Position numbers and translations under genes: made by a program. Shown piece by piece: positions 1 through 7,725 of a DNA stretch of 34,232 nt; positions within the stretch are counted from its first letter, which is position 1; each line of letters begins with the position of its first letter. The notes under the pieces were generated by a model. It was not told the DNA's origin and did no database searches. It worked only from the letters and a program-made list of their open reading frames with translations. This DNA comes from Oligoflexales bacterium (GTDB lineage: Bacteria > Bdellovibrionota_B > Oligoflexia > Oligoflexales > JAGOVF01). The DNA lies in contig JAGOVF010000021.1 of assembly GCA_018060885.1 (NCBI GenBank), forward strand, positions 1 to 34,232, written 5' to 3'.

Positions 1-392
1 TTGTTAAACCCCATACTATTTACTAAGGCTTTTTCATCTTTTAAACGCCAAAGTCTGGGGCAAGGATTTCCAGGCTGAGCAAAGGGGGTTACGGTACCAA
101 ACTCTAAGAACGCAAAAGCAAAATTTTTTATTGATTTAATCGTGCGCGCATCTTTATCAAATCCCGCAGCAAGGCCAATTGGATGCTGAATCGTCCCAAG
201 TCCAGGAACTTTAATTCCCAGTTCTATTTCTCTCGAAAACCAATTTTTTGGAAAAAAAAGCTCCGGGAAAATTCCCTTTTCCAAAGCGAAAAGTACGCTT
301 TCATGAGCCCATTCAGCTGGTAAGTATCTTAAAATAGTAGAGAAATGCGATGCAAATAATTCGCAAAAACGATTTTTATTATCTTTAGACAA
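1..392 (-). CDS. pyrD: Dihydroorotate dehydrogenase (quinone, class 2), 5' part, cut by the window edge
   Basis: This is the N-terminal ~130 residues of the membrane-associated, quinone-linked enzyme that oxidises dihydroorotate to orotate in pyrimidine synthesis. The class-2 N-terminal extension is visible (LRYLPAEWAHES), followed by the FMN-barrel entry motif AGFDKDA, then FGTVTP and QPGNPCPRLWRL, and the protein leaves the window at SMGFN. The only reasonable start is TTG at 392, because an in-frame TAG lies directly before it. GGGAG sits about 8 bases upstream as the ribosome binding site. The gene runs away from the desaturase at 666, so 393-665 is a divergent promoter region. Family assignment is firm; only the start codon is inferred. 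Confidence 0.93.
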   Translation of the reverse strand, partial: MSKDNKNRFCELFASHFSTILRYLPAEWAHESVLFALEKGIFPELFFPKNWFSREIELGIKVPGLGTIQHPIGLAAGFDKDARTIKSIKNFAFAFLEFGTVTPFAQPGNPCPRLWRLKDEKALVNSMGFN

Positions 393-401
393 CTACAAAC
401 T

Positions 402-420
402 CCCATATCCCATATCCCAT
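402..420. repeat. Short 7-bp tandem repeat in the pyrD leader
   Basis: CCCATAT is present twice and is followed by a partial third copy CCCAT. On the minus strand this reads ATGGGAT ATGGGAT ATGGGAG, and the last copy supplies the GGGAG ribosome binding site of pyrD. One of the ATGs opens a 6-codon frame whose stop abuts the pyrD TTG start. Confidence 0.8.
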
Positions 421-665
421 TTCTGCTCTTGCACCCTTCACTGAGCAGTCTATAATGCACCAATTATTTAAAAGCTATAGAAGAAATTTGATTAAATTTC
501 GGGTTCTTAGGCTTATATAAAATCACAAAAAAGATTTTACAAAGCTATTACATAACTTTGACCAGTCCATTACAGCTCATCGCCGATAGCTGCACTAGTA
601 TGAATCTAAGTGAATTTTAACATTTGCGTTTTATTTCATTAATTAAGGAATTAAGGAGAGTCATT

Positions 666-1550
666 ATGAATACGCGGGCTGAATCAGTCACACTGGGCGC
701 TAGTTTACCAACTTACACATCTTCTACAGCACTTTCACTTGCGTGGCCTTCAATAATTTGGATAGTCGGCATCCATCTTTTGGCTTTTGCCACCGTACCT
801 TTTTATTTTTCTTGGGGTGCATTTTATAGCTTTGTCATCTTGTACTTCATGACAGGCATGGTCGGAGTCACTCTTGGTTATCACCGTTTATTGAGCCACC
901 GCGCTTTCAAAACCAGTCGTACTGTCGAACGCATTTTAGCAACATTTGGAACTTTGTCATTGCAAGGCACTCCTATCCGCTGGATAGGAACACACAGAAT
1001 TCACCACGCCTTTTCAGATACCTTTAAAGACCCGCATGATTCAAGTCGCGGTTTTTGGTTCAGCCATGTTGGTTGGTTAATGGTCTTTAATCCAATTTAC
1101 GAACAAGGTGATAATATCAAAAAATTCTCTCGTGACATTGCTAAAGACCCCTATATGGTTTGGCTCTCTACGGCTATGGGACAAATTTCGGTAAATACCG
1201 CTCTTGGTTTAGCTTTGCTTTTTATCGGCGGTGTTGACTATTTCGTCTGGGGGTTTTTAGCCCGCGCGGTTGTTGTCTACCATGTAACCTGGTCAGTTAA
1301 TAGCTTGACACATAAGTTCGGTTATAAAAACTTCAAGGATGCGACTGATGAATCTAGAAATAACTGGCTCGTCGCATTGTTGGCCTTCGGTGAAGGGTGG
1401 CATAATAATCACCACACCCACGCTGACGTTGCTCGTAACGGACTTAAGTGGTGGGAAATTGACATCACTTATTATCTTATTAGAACTTTGGAATTCTTAG
1501 GATTAGCCTGGGAAGTCAAACAACCACCACGAGAATTCTTAAAATCGTAA
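666..1550 (+). CDS. Membrane fatty acid desaturase (acyl-CoA/acyl-lipid delta-9 type)
   Basis: Integral membrane di-iron desaturase of about 294 residues that introduces a cis double bond into a fatty acyl chain. The three diagnostic histidine boxes are all present: H73-x4-H78 in GYHRLLSHR, H110-x2-H113-H114 in HRIHH, and H246-x2-H249-H250 in EGWHNNHH. Hydrophobic segments lie at about residues 28-65 and 170-210. Reading is also open from a TTG at 624, but ATG 666 is preferred because AAGGAGAG (653-660) sits just before it. Box spacing and length fit the OLE1/DesC-like family. The exact regiospecificity and whether the substrate is acyl-CoA, acyl-ACP or phospholipid cannot be read from sequence. 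No electron-donor gene is adjacent. Confidence 0.93.
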   Translation: MNTRAESVTLGASLPTYTSSTALSLAWPSIIWIVGIHLLAFATVPFYFSWGAFYSFVILYFMTGMVGVTLGYHRLLSHRAFKTSRTVERILATFGTLSLQGTPIRWIGTHRIHHAFSDTFKDPHDSSRGFWFSHVGWLMVFNPIYEQGDNIKKFSRDIAKDPYMVWLSTAMGQISVNTALGLALLFIGGVDYFVWGFLARAVVVYHVTWSVNSLTHKFGYKNFKDATDESRNNWLVALLAFGEGWHNNHHTHADVARNGLKWWEIDITYYLIRTLEFLGLAWEVKQPPREFLKS

Positions 1551-1561
1551 ATTTAGAATCT

Positions 1562-1610
1562 GCTACAGCAAGCTATTGATATAATCTTCAATGTTGCTGT
1601 AGCCGTTTTT
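1562..1610 (+). terminator. Likely intrinsic terminator of the desaturase gene
   Basis: A perfect 10-bp inverted repeat, GCTACAGCAA (1562-1571) with TTGCTGTAGC (1594-1603), is followed by CG and TTTTT (1606-1610). It begins 12 bases after the desaturase stop and lies within the 3' coding end of the convergent lyase gene. The 22-base loop is longer than usual. The reverse orientation has no T run, so it should act only on plus-strand transcripts. Confidence 0.6.
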
Positions 1611-2984
1611 ATCCGCATCTAGTGACCCATCATCTTTTTTAGGATCTAAACCATTTTCTGTTTCCCATACATCAGGCATTCCATCTTGATCAGAATCAGT
1701 TAAATTATCTACGCCAAGCAAGTCCGGCCAACCACCGACTTCGGATGGGTCGTCTATTATTTCCCCACTACCATTTTTTACATCGTTAATAATTCTTTGG
1801 TCTACCGCATCACGAGGGCTTGCTCCAGCCTTTTCTAATACCCTGCTATAGGCTAATTCTGCGTCGATTATTGTTAAAGGGCTAGATGGGTGACTAGTGG
1901 CGATCAAATACTGATGTTGGTCAGCATCTACAACAAGCTTTTGGTCTAAATTTTGCTCGTTTCGATGCGGCCCAATATTTCCTGCAACGTAAACAGCGGC
2001 TCCAAAGCCATTATCAGCATCAATTTCAACTTCAAAAGACGAGTTTTTTGTGCTCTTACCGGCCTTGTAATAATTGCCTACAACATTCAAGGGCACTTTG
2101 GTTTGTGCGTCATTCGCTTCAGTAGCGACTATGCCCCAATTATAAATGACATTATTTACGAAATCGACGACACCAAAAGAAGCTTGGCGTAAATTTCTAT
2201 CTGCATTGTGGGCAAACAAATTTCTATGAACCGATATATTGCCGGTTTCTAGATCTGAGTTATATTTTTTGCCGGATACTGCAAATCCTTTTGAATGTTC
2301 ACCTTCTGAGTGAGTCGAATTTGAAAGCGCTTCAGAGATAATACTATTTTGAACGCTGACGTCTCTTACGCCATCGATTAAAGTAATATTATCATCTGTA
2401 GCCCAGGATATTGAACTTCTATCAATTATGATATTATGCGCAGCTTCTTCCATACGTATTGCACTTCTCATAGATGTTGCAGAATCACTCGCTCCTGTAC
2501 GAACGCGCAAACCGCGTATCACAACGTCATGAGTGACGATTTTGAGGCTTCCCTTATCGTAAGTCGCAGCAGAGCATATACTAATACCAGAGCCGGGAGC
2601 CGTTTGTCCTGCTATCGTAATATAAGGGGATTTAATTTTGATTTGGTCATTCAAAGTGATCGTACCAGCTACCTTAAAAATACACATTCGAGGCTCTTCT
2701 GCTTCGGCGCAAGATCGAAAGCTACCTGGACCGGAATCTTGCAAGTTGTTGACAAACATTACTTTGCCGCCTCGCCCACCTTTAGCATAAGCACCGAAGC
2801 CTTCTGCTCCAGGAAAAGCCTTCAGCTCTCCTTTAGAATTTCTATTACTTTGCTGTTCTTGATCTTCATCTAAGGGATTTTTTTTGCTGTCTATATCAAT
2901 GGGTAAAGAATTTTTATTGTCATTCTTCGATTGCGAGCAATTAAGTAAAATCAAAACAATTATTAGGCAACTTGGTTTATGCAT
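1563..2984 (-). CDS. Pectate-lyase-like beta-helix lipoprotein with Ca-binding C-terminus
   Basis: Predicted secreted polysaccharide lyase of the PL1-like superfamily. After a lipoprotein signal (LILLNC) comes the entry block AFPGAEGFGAYAKGGRGG and VNNLQDSGPGSFR, then repeated beta-helix rungs such as ITIAGQTAPGSGI and VVIRGLRVRTG. The last 45 residues carry an Asp-rich calcium-binding segment (DSDQDGMPDVWE, LDADKNGYSNIEDY), like TSP3/dockerin-type repeats. Reading is open from a TTG at 3050, but ATG 2984 places the signal peptide at the N-terminus and has GGGGTT upstream. Known members cleave pectate or related uronans; the substrate here is undetermined. It converges on the desaturase and stands alone. 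Confidence 0.85.
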   Translation of the reverse strand: MHKPSCLIIVLILLNCSQSKNDNKNSLPIDIDSKKNPLDEDQEQQSNRNSKGELKAFPGAEGFGAYAKGGRGGKVMFVNNLQDSGPGSFRSCAEAEEPRMCIFKVAGTITLNDQIKIKSPYITIAGQTAPGSGISICSAATYDKGSLKIVTHDVVIRGLRVRTGASDSATSMRSAIRMEEAAHNIIIDRSSISWATDDNITLIDGVRDVSVQNSIISEALSNSTHSEGEHSKGFAVSGKKYNSDLETGNISVHRNLFAHNADRNLRQASFGVVDFVNNVIYNWGIVATEANDAQTKVPLNVVGNYYKAGKSTKNSSFEVEIDADNGFGAAVYVAGNIGPHRNEQNLDQKLVVDADQHQYLIATSHPSSPLTIIDAELAYSRVLEKAGASPRDAVDQRIINDVKNGSGEIIDDPSEVGGWPDLLGVDNLTDSDQDGMPDVWETENGLDPKKDDGSLDADKNGYSNIEDYINSLL

Positions 2985-3041
2985 GTCGCTTAACCCCAAT
3001 ATACTGAAAGTTTTACGCGGCATAAAAACAAAATAAAGCAA

Positions 3042-3068
3042 TTGCCGCAACTATCAGCTGATCGGCAA
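3042..3068. promoter_or_regulatory. Inverted repeat upstream of the lyase gene, possible operator
   Basis: TTGCCG (3042-3047) and CGGCAA (3063-3068) form an inverted repeat, and the spacer ends with the perfect 10-base palindrome ATCAGCTGAT (3053-3062). It lies about 60-85 bases upstream of the lyase start, where a regulator could bind. No regulator gene is nearby, so the role is only inferred. Confidence 0.25.
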
Positions 3069-3215
3069 CTAGACTTCAGTTAATTAGAATTTAAAAATTG
3101 AATTACAAAATTGAACAGTTAGAACAAGACCTTTATATAAAGTCCAGACGTCCACTTTTTGAAATCGTAGAAAATTTAATTGCAGACATTACTCGGCTCA
3201 AAAAATAACGAAAGA

Positions 3216-3650
3216 TTATCCGATTTTGCCCGCATTTTTGCAGGTAAATTCTTTATCACCGATAAAAAGCACAAGATCTGAGCGAGATCGCAAGCCGGCA
3301 ATAAAAGAAACTACCTCTATTTTTGGAACTCGATTTATAGGGCGGGTAATTTGCATTGTCCATGTTACAAAATAATTTGCATTAACCACAGTAGGAGAGC
3401 CCGTATAAGTCTCCATATTTAAACCATTGTGGTCACCAACAGGAGACGGATTAAAATTTACCGTAAGAGCATTAGCACTGTCCCTATTCCGAACAAAAAC
3501 AAGCGCGCTGAGATTTGGGTCTCTCACAGAAGCGCAATCATACGCAGCTGGATAAAAAGCAAACGCGCTACTAGTAGAAAGTACGCTAAGTCCAGATGCA
3601 AAAATCAAACCTGCCAAAATTTTATTAATCTTTGAAATCAAACTAGGCAT
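3216..3650 (-). CDS. Small secreted protein of unknown function
   Basis: A 144-residue protein that I do not recognise. It begins with a clear Sec signal peptide (hydrophobic core LAGLIFASGLSVL, likely cleavage after SAFA before FYPAAYD). The mature part is about 110 residues, beta-rich in appearance, with one Cys near each end (YDCAS, FTCKN) that could form a single disulfide. The frame is open upstream to a start at 3725. ATG 3650 is chosen because AAGGGG lies just before it and the signal peptide would otherwise be internal. It has its own spacer on both sides (3051-3215 and 3651-3757), so it is probably monocistronic. Confidence 0.7.
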   Translation of the reverse strand: MPSLISKINKILAGLIFASGLSVLSTSSAFAFYPAAYDCASVRDPNLSALVFVRNRDSANALTVNFNPSPVGDHNGLNMETYTGSPTVVNANYFVTWTMQITRPINRVPKIEVVSFIAGLRSRSDLVLFIGDKEFTCKNAGKIG

Positions 3651-3757
3651 ATTTTCCCCTTTCAATAAGTCGTAAATTACAAATAAACAATTTAAATATC
3701 TCCCGAACTGCGCTGGAGTTATCATTTATTCCAAATAAACACAAGAATTAAGCAATT

Positions 3758-4258
3758 TTAGAAGAAATAACGTGCACCTATTGCAAAATCAACGTCGAGA
3801 ACAGTACTGGGGGTCAAATCCAAAATTAATGCGAACTCACTAAATAGCTCTAGAGGTACCTTATGAAATTCATAATAAACTCCGAAAGGTACTCGCACTC
3901 CTAAAAAATTCTCATCTTCCTTTCGGGGATGATCAAGTTGTAAAAATCTTCCTCCAATACCCCAGTAGGCATTCAAATATTCGCCATCGATCTTAAAATA
4001 ATTTTGCTGCGTAAAAAGATATGTCGCATGAAAATAAATTCGCCGTTGGCTGAGTAAAGACCACCCAGAAGCTACATCAAATGCTTGGTTGTTATTAATT
4101 TTCTTTTTATAAGTAAGACCCGTAGGGTCGTGTAAAATGAGACCGATGCCGTGTACTTTTTTTGATTGATTTGTTTTAGCAAGGCCCGAAGGCGCTTTTA
4201 GAAAAAACTCGATCACAAAAATTAAAAACAAAAATTTTATCATCTTCAAACAATTCAT
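3758..4258 (-). CDS. Predicted outer-membrane beta-barrel protein
   Basis: About 166 residues with a signal peptide (hydrophobic run FLFLIFVIEFF, likely cleavage after SGLA). It is followed by alternating polar/aromatic strands, for example YFHATYLF, NAYWGIGGRFL and VPFGVYYEF, and ends in the aromatic terminus GARYFF expected of barrels inserted by the Bam complex. It could be an eight-stranded barrel. No specific family is recognised. The start is uncertain: the frame opens at a TTG (4285), with ATGs at 4258 and 4243 and no clear ribosome binding site. It begins just after proS, so it may be read from the proS transcript. Confidence 0.6.
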   Translation of the reverse strand: MNCLKMIKFLFLIFVIEFFLKAPSGLAKTNQSKKVHGIGLILHDPTGLTYKKKINNNQAFDVASGWSLLSQRRIYFHATYLFTQQNYFKIDGEYLNAYWGIGGRFLQLDHPRKEDENFLGVRVPFGVYYEFHKVPLELFSEFALILDLTPSTVLDVDFAIGARYFF

Positions 4259-4292
4259 CTGTTTTTTTCTACCAATTAATAACAAACCAAAA

Positions 4293-5819
4293 TTAATAAC
4301 TTTTTGCCAAGATAACCGTTTTATTTGTGGGTCGACCGGTCACAATACAAACGCCGCTTTGCTCAGGTATGTTGAGAGGCATATTTCGACAAGAGACTTT
4401 TAATTTTTTAAATTTTTCTAGAACTTCAGTATCTCCAATTGCGATTTGTGCAAGAGCAAAACCACCATGTAACTCCGGCTTTTCCTCATTTTTGGGCGTG
4501 AAATATTCTACTAAATCAGAAAAGCTTGCAATTTTTTGGGTAGATTCTTTTTGCAACTGCAAAGCTTTCTGAAAAAGAGAGCTTTGCATCTCATCGAGAA
4601 AACCCAGAACTTTTCCGAGCAGTTCTTGTCGTGGTAAATTTAATTTTTCACGATGCGGTAGATGTCTGCGCGCCAGCATTACCGAATCAGACGCAATGTC
4701 ACGTGGGCCGACTTCTATGCGCAAGGGCACGCCGCGCTTGATATGGAACCAATTTTTTTCTCCGCCTCTTATATCGCGGAGATCGAGCAGGACTCGCAAT
4801 TGCGATCCATGGTAATTCAATGCTTCCAATTCTTTTTTAAAGCGCTGACAATACTCTATCACCTGAGAAGATTCTGAATCGTCACGCCATATTGGGTTTA
4901 TCACTATGTGTTTTGGAGCTAGTCGCGGCGGTAGCACTAAGCCGTCATCATCGGAATGACTCATAATCAAGGCTCCAATTAAACGCGTCGAGACCCCCCA
5001 GGAAGTTGTCCAGGCAAATTCTTCAATTCCTTGCTGGTTTAAAAATTTGATCCCTGAAGCTTTAGCAAATTTCTGACCTAAAAAATGCGAGGTTCCAGCT
5101 TGCAAAGCCTTGCGATCTTGCATCATCGCCTCGATAGAATAAGTTTCAACTGCACCGGGAAAGCGTTCTTCTGGAGTCTTGATGCCTTTAATAACAGGAA
5201 CCGCCATGAATTCGTGACAAAAACGTTCATAGACATCGAGCATTTTCAACGTTTCTTCTTGCGCCTCTTGGGCAGTAGCATGCACTGTATGACCTTCTTG
5301 CCAGAGAAACTCCGAGGTGCGGAGAAACATCCGTGTACGCATTTCCCAGCGCATCACATTCGCCCACTGATTGATTAAAATCGGCAAATCGCGATAGGAT
5401 TGCACCCATTTTGCATAAGAGTGACCTATGATCGTTTCGCTAGTTGGTCGTATGATGTAGGGTTCTTCTAATTCCCCTGCAGGCTTCAGTCGCCCATCTG
5501 CACCCTCTTCTAAGCGGTGGTGCGTAACAACCGCACACTCTTTAGCAAATCCTGTAACATGTTCAGCTTCTTGTTGTAAAAAACTCATCGGAATCAAAAG
5601 TGGGAAATAGGCGTTTTCATGCCCGGTATCTTTAAACATCTTATCGAGCACTGCCTGCATGTTTTCCCAAATTGCATAGCCCCAAGGCTTTATAACCATG
5701 CAACCTCGAACAGGCGAAGCTTCTGCTAAATCAGAGGCTTTTATGACTTGTTGGTACCACTCCGGGTAGTCTTGCTCTCGTGTTGGCGTTATGGCTGTTT
5801 GAATTTTTTGGCTCATCAT
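4293..5819 (-). CDS. proS: Prolyl-tRNA synthetase, archaeal/eukaryotic-type
   Basis: Class II aminoacyl-tRNA synthetase charging tRNA-Pro, 508 residues. It is the short ProRS type without the ~180-residue editing insertion of the E. coli-type enzyme. Visible motifs are RPTSE (124-128), the motif-2 block around RWEMRTRMFLRTSE (157-170), QEGHT, and the motif-3 region STRLIGALIMSHSDDDGLVLPP. The chain ends in Tyr (LAKSY), as in archaeal-type ProRS where the terminal Tyr carboxylate reaches the active site. The usual C-terminal zinc site looks degenerate: only two Cys remain (VSCRNMP, GVCIVTG) and the CxxC pair is absent. Start ATG 5819 (or 5816) follows AAAGG. Confidence 0.96.
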   Translation of the reverse strand: MMSQKIQTAITPTREQDYPEWYQQVIKASDLAEASPVRGCMVIKPWGYAIWENMQAVLDKMFKDTGHENAYFPLLIPMSFLQQEAEHVTGFAKECAVVTHHRLEEGADGRLKPAGELEEPYIIRPTSETIIGHSYAKWVQSYRDLPILINQWANVMRWEMRTRMFLRTSEFLWQEGHTVHATAQEAQEETLKMLDVYERFCHEFMAVPVIKGIKTPEERFPGAVETYSIEAMMQDRKALQAGTSHFLGQKFAKASGIKFLNQQGIEEFAWTTSWGVSTRLIGALIMSHSDDDGLVLPPRLAPKHIVINPIWRDDSESSQVIEYCQRFKKELEALNYHGSQLRVLLDLRDIRGGEKNWFHIKRGVPLRIEVGPRDIASDSVMLARRHLPHREKLNLPRQELLGKVLGFLDEMQSSLFQKALQLQKESTQKIASFSDLVEYFTPKNEEKPELHGGFALAQIAIGDTEVLEKFKKLKVSCRNMPLNIPEQSGVCIVTGRPTNKTVILAKSY

Positions 5820-5845
5820 CTGGACCTTTATTAATTTCGATAAAA

Positions 5846-5875
5846 TTGACTACTATTATGTAGGATTTTTATAAG
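5846..5875 (+). promoter_or_regulatory. Predicted sigma-70 promoter and inverted repeat for the sulfide operon
   Basis: TTGACT (5846-5851) and TATAAG (5870-5875) with an 18-base spacer each match the -35/-10 consensus at five of six positions. The spacer contains the inverted repeat CTAC-N6-GTAG (5850-5863), placed where a repressor would block RNA polymerase. BigR/SqrR-type ArsR repressors control related operons from such positions, but none is encoded in this window, so the operator role is an inference. Confidence 0.5.
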
Positions 5876-5967
5876 TTCAGCCAGCACCTTCTATGCCATT
5901 TTTTTTCTCAAGTCCTTGCTTGTTTTTTTTCAAGACCAACTTATTCTATAGGATTGGGGGAATTCCT

Positions 5968-6828
5968 ATGCAAATAAAGACGTTTTTTGATCCGGATACT
6001 TTTACATTAACCTACGTTGTCTTCGATTCCAGCACGAAGGATGCTGTAGTGATAGATCCAGTGCTTAATTTCGATCCCAAATCTGGAGCCGTTACCCAAC
6101 GATCTAACAATGAACTCAAAGATTTTATAGATAGAAATTCTTTAAAAGTGCATTACTTGCTTGAAACACACGCACATGCCGATCACATGTCCGGTTCGCA
6201 CGATTTGAAAAAATTACATTTCCCAAAGGCAAAAATAGCAATAGGTAAAAATATTACTTTAGTCCAAGAAACTTTTAAAAAGTTTTTTAATTTAAATGAC
6301 CTTCAGACTGACGGTAGCCAGTTTGACGAGCTCTTTTCAGATGATCAAGTCGTCAAAGCGGGAAGCCTTTCCTTTAAAGTCTTGTTTACACCGGGCCACA
6401 CTCCCGCCTGCGTTTGCTATCTTTTTAATGATGCCGTTTTTACGGGTGATGCATTGTTTATGCCAGATTTTGGCACTGGCCGTTGTGATTTTCCGTTAGG
6501 AAGTTCGCATGATCTTTTTACCTCAGTGAGTAAAAGGCTGTATACCCTACCGGATTCTACAAAAGTGTTCGTTGGACACGACTATCAACCTGGAGGCCGA
6601 AAGTTAGAATTTGAAACGACGATCGCCACTGAGAAATCCAAAAATATTCAACTCAATGCTAAGACCTCAGAAGCAGAGTTCGTGCGTTTTCGCAGTGAAC
6701 GCGATAAGACTCTTGCGGCACCTGTGCTGCTCCTACCAAGCATTCAGGTAAATATAGCAGCCGGAGAGTTCCCTGCTCCAGAATCCAACGGTGTTTCTTA
6801 CTTAAAATTACCATTGCGACGCACTTAA
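5968..6828 (+). CDS. Persulfide-dioxygenase-type metallo-beta-lactamase-fold protein (Blh/ETHE1-like)
   Basis: A 286-residue MBL-fold enzyme predicted to oxidise glutathione persulfide (or similar) to sulfite with a mononuclear iron. Metal-binding motifs are HAHADH (H68, H70, D72, H73), TPGHT (H144), D161 in FTGDALF, and GHDY (H204). The blocks GTGRCDFP and GHDYQPGGR are typical of the Blh/persulfide dioxygenase branch rather than of glyoxalase II. Reading is open from 5893, but ATG 5968 follows GGGGGAA and gives the family's normal N-terminus. It heads a tight four-gene operon with two YeeE halves and a TauE/SafE protein, the same gene company as bigR-blh operons. No rhodanese domain is fused. 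Confidence 0.88.
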   Translation: MQIKTFFDPDTFTLTYVVFDSSTKDAVVIDPVLNFDPKSGAVTQRSNNELKDFIDRNSLKVHYLLETHAHADHMSGSHDLKKLHFPKAKIAIGKNITLVQETFKKFFNLNDLQTDGSQFDELFSDDQVVKAGSLSFKVLFTPGHTPACVCYLFNDAVFTGDALFMPDFGTGRCDFPLGSSHDLFTSVSKRLYTLPDSTKVFVGHDYQPGGRKLEFETTIATEKSKNIQLNAKTSEAEFVRFRSERDKTLAAPVLLLPSIQVNIAAGEFPAPESNGVSYLKLPLRRT

Positions 6829-6847
6829 CTAGATAGAGGAGTCTTTT

Positions 6848-7264
6848 GTGAACCCAGATTATATAAATGGACTAATTGGTGGCGCTCTCATCGGTCTATC
6901 TGCAACTATAATGTATTTGGCTCTTGGTCGAGTAGCTGGAATTAGCGGAATTATATTTGGCACGCTCAAACCCGCAAAAGGAGATACCAGCTGGAGAATT
7001 AATTTTTTGTTCGGTCTGATTTTTGGTGGCCTTGTAGCTTTGTCTTTCAACCCAGTATTGTTTTCCAATGAAAGTAGTCGCGCTCTTCCCTATATCATCG
7101 TCGCCGGTCTGCTTGTCGGATTTGGCACGCGCCTTGGCAGTGGCTGCACAAGTGGCCATGGGGTTTGTGGTATTAGTCGGCTTTCGATTCGTTCCATACT
7201 TGCCACAGTGACATTTATTCTCGCGGGAATAATAACAGTTTGGGTATTAAATCTTTTTGCTTAG
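6848..7264 (+). CDS. YeeE/YedE-family sulfur-compound membrane protein, N-terminal-half type
   Basis: A 138-residue membrane protein of the YeeE/YedE (sulphur transport, DUF395) family with about four membrane segments. The signature [16 protein letters not shown] carries the two conserved Cys; in full-length homologues (TsuA/YeeE) such Cys line a thiosulfate path. Start is GTG 6848 with GAGGAG upstream; the gap after the dioxygenase gene is 19 bases. It corresponds to one half of the full-length transporter and is presumed to pair with the following gene (pmpA/pmpB-like arrangement). Substrate could be thiosulfate, polysulfide or sulfide; the sequence does not decide. Confidence 0.85.
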   Translation: MNPDYINGLIGGALIGLSATIMYLALGRVAGISGIIFGTLKPAKGDTSWRINFLFGLIFGGLVALSFNPVLFSNESSRALPYIIVAGLLVGFGTRLGSGCTSGHGVCGISRLSIRSILATVTFILAGIITVWVLNLFA

Positions 7265-7273
7265 AGAGAGCAT

Positions 7274-7696
7274 ATGAAAACGTTTTTTGTTCCATTTATT
7301 TCTGGTTTGATCTTTGCACTGGGCCTAGCGCTCTCCGGCATGATACAACCACAAAAAGTCATTGGTTTTTTAGACTTAAACAACTGGGATCCAACGCTCA
7401 TTTTTGTGATGGTCGGAGCGATATCTGTTCACTCCTTAGTCTATCATTTAACCAAACACAGAGACTCACCACTTTTAGGCGGCAAATTTAGTCTGCCTAC
7501 TCGTAAAGATATCGATACAAAACTTCTTATAGGCTCAGCTCTCTTTGGCATAGGCTGGGGCATGGGCGGCTTTTGTCCAGGGCCCGCCTTGACTTCTATC
7601 GTTGCTCTCGATAATCGAACTATTGTTTTTGTCGTAATGATGTTTATCGGCATGTTTCTGCATTTCTATGCTGAAAAACACTTCTTTAAGTCATAA
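7274..7696 (+). CDS. YeeE/YedE-family sulfur-compound membrane protein, second half
   Basis: A 140-residue membrane protein with about four hydrophobic segments and the second-half signature GIGWGMGGFCPGPAL, including its conserved Cys. It starts at ATG 7274, 9 bases after the previous gene, with a GAGAGAG ribosome binding site. With the 138-residue gene before it, it forms a split version of a YeeE-type transporter. Members in persulfide-dioxygenase operons are thought to move reduced sulfur species across the inner membrane. The pairing is inferred from adjacency and the complementary motifs. Confidence 0.85.
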   Translation: MKTFFVPFISGLIFALGLALSGMIQPQKVIGFLDLNNWDPTLIFVMVGAISVHSLVYHLTKHRDSPLLGGKFSLPTRKDIDTKLLIGSALFGIGWGMGGFCPGPALTSIVALDNRTIVFVVMMFIGMFLHFYAEKHFFKS

Positions 7697-7725
7697 ATCC
7701 AAACGTTACAAAAGAAAGTTGACTC

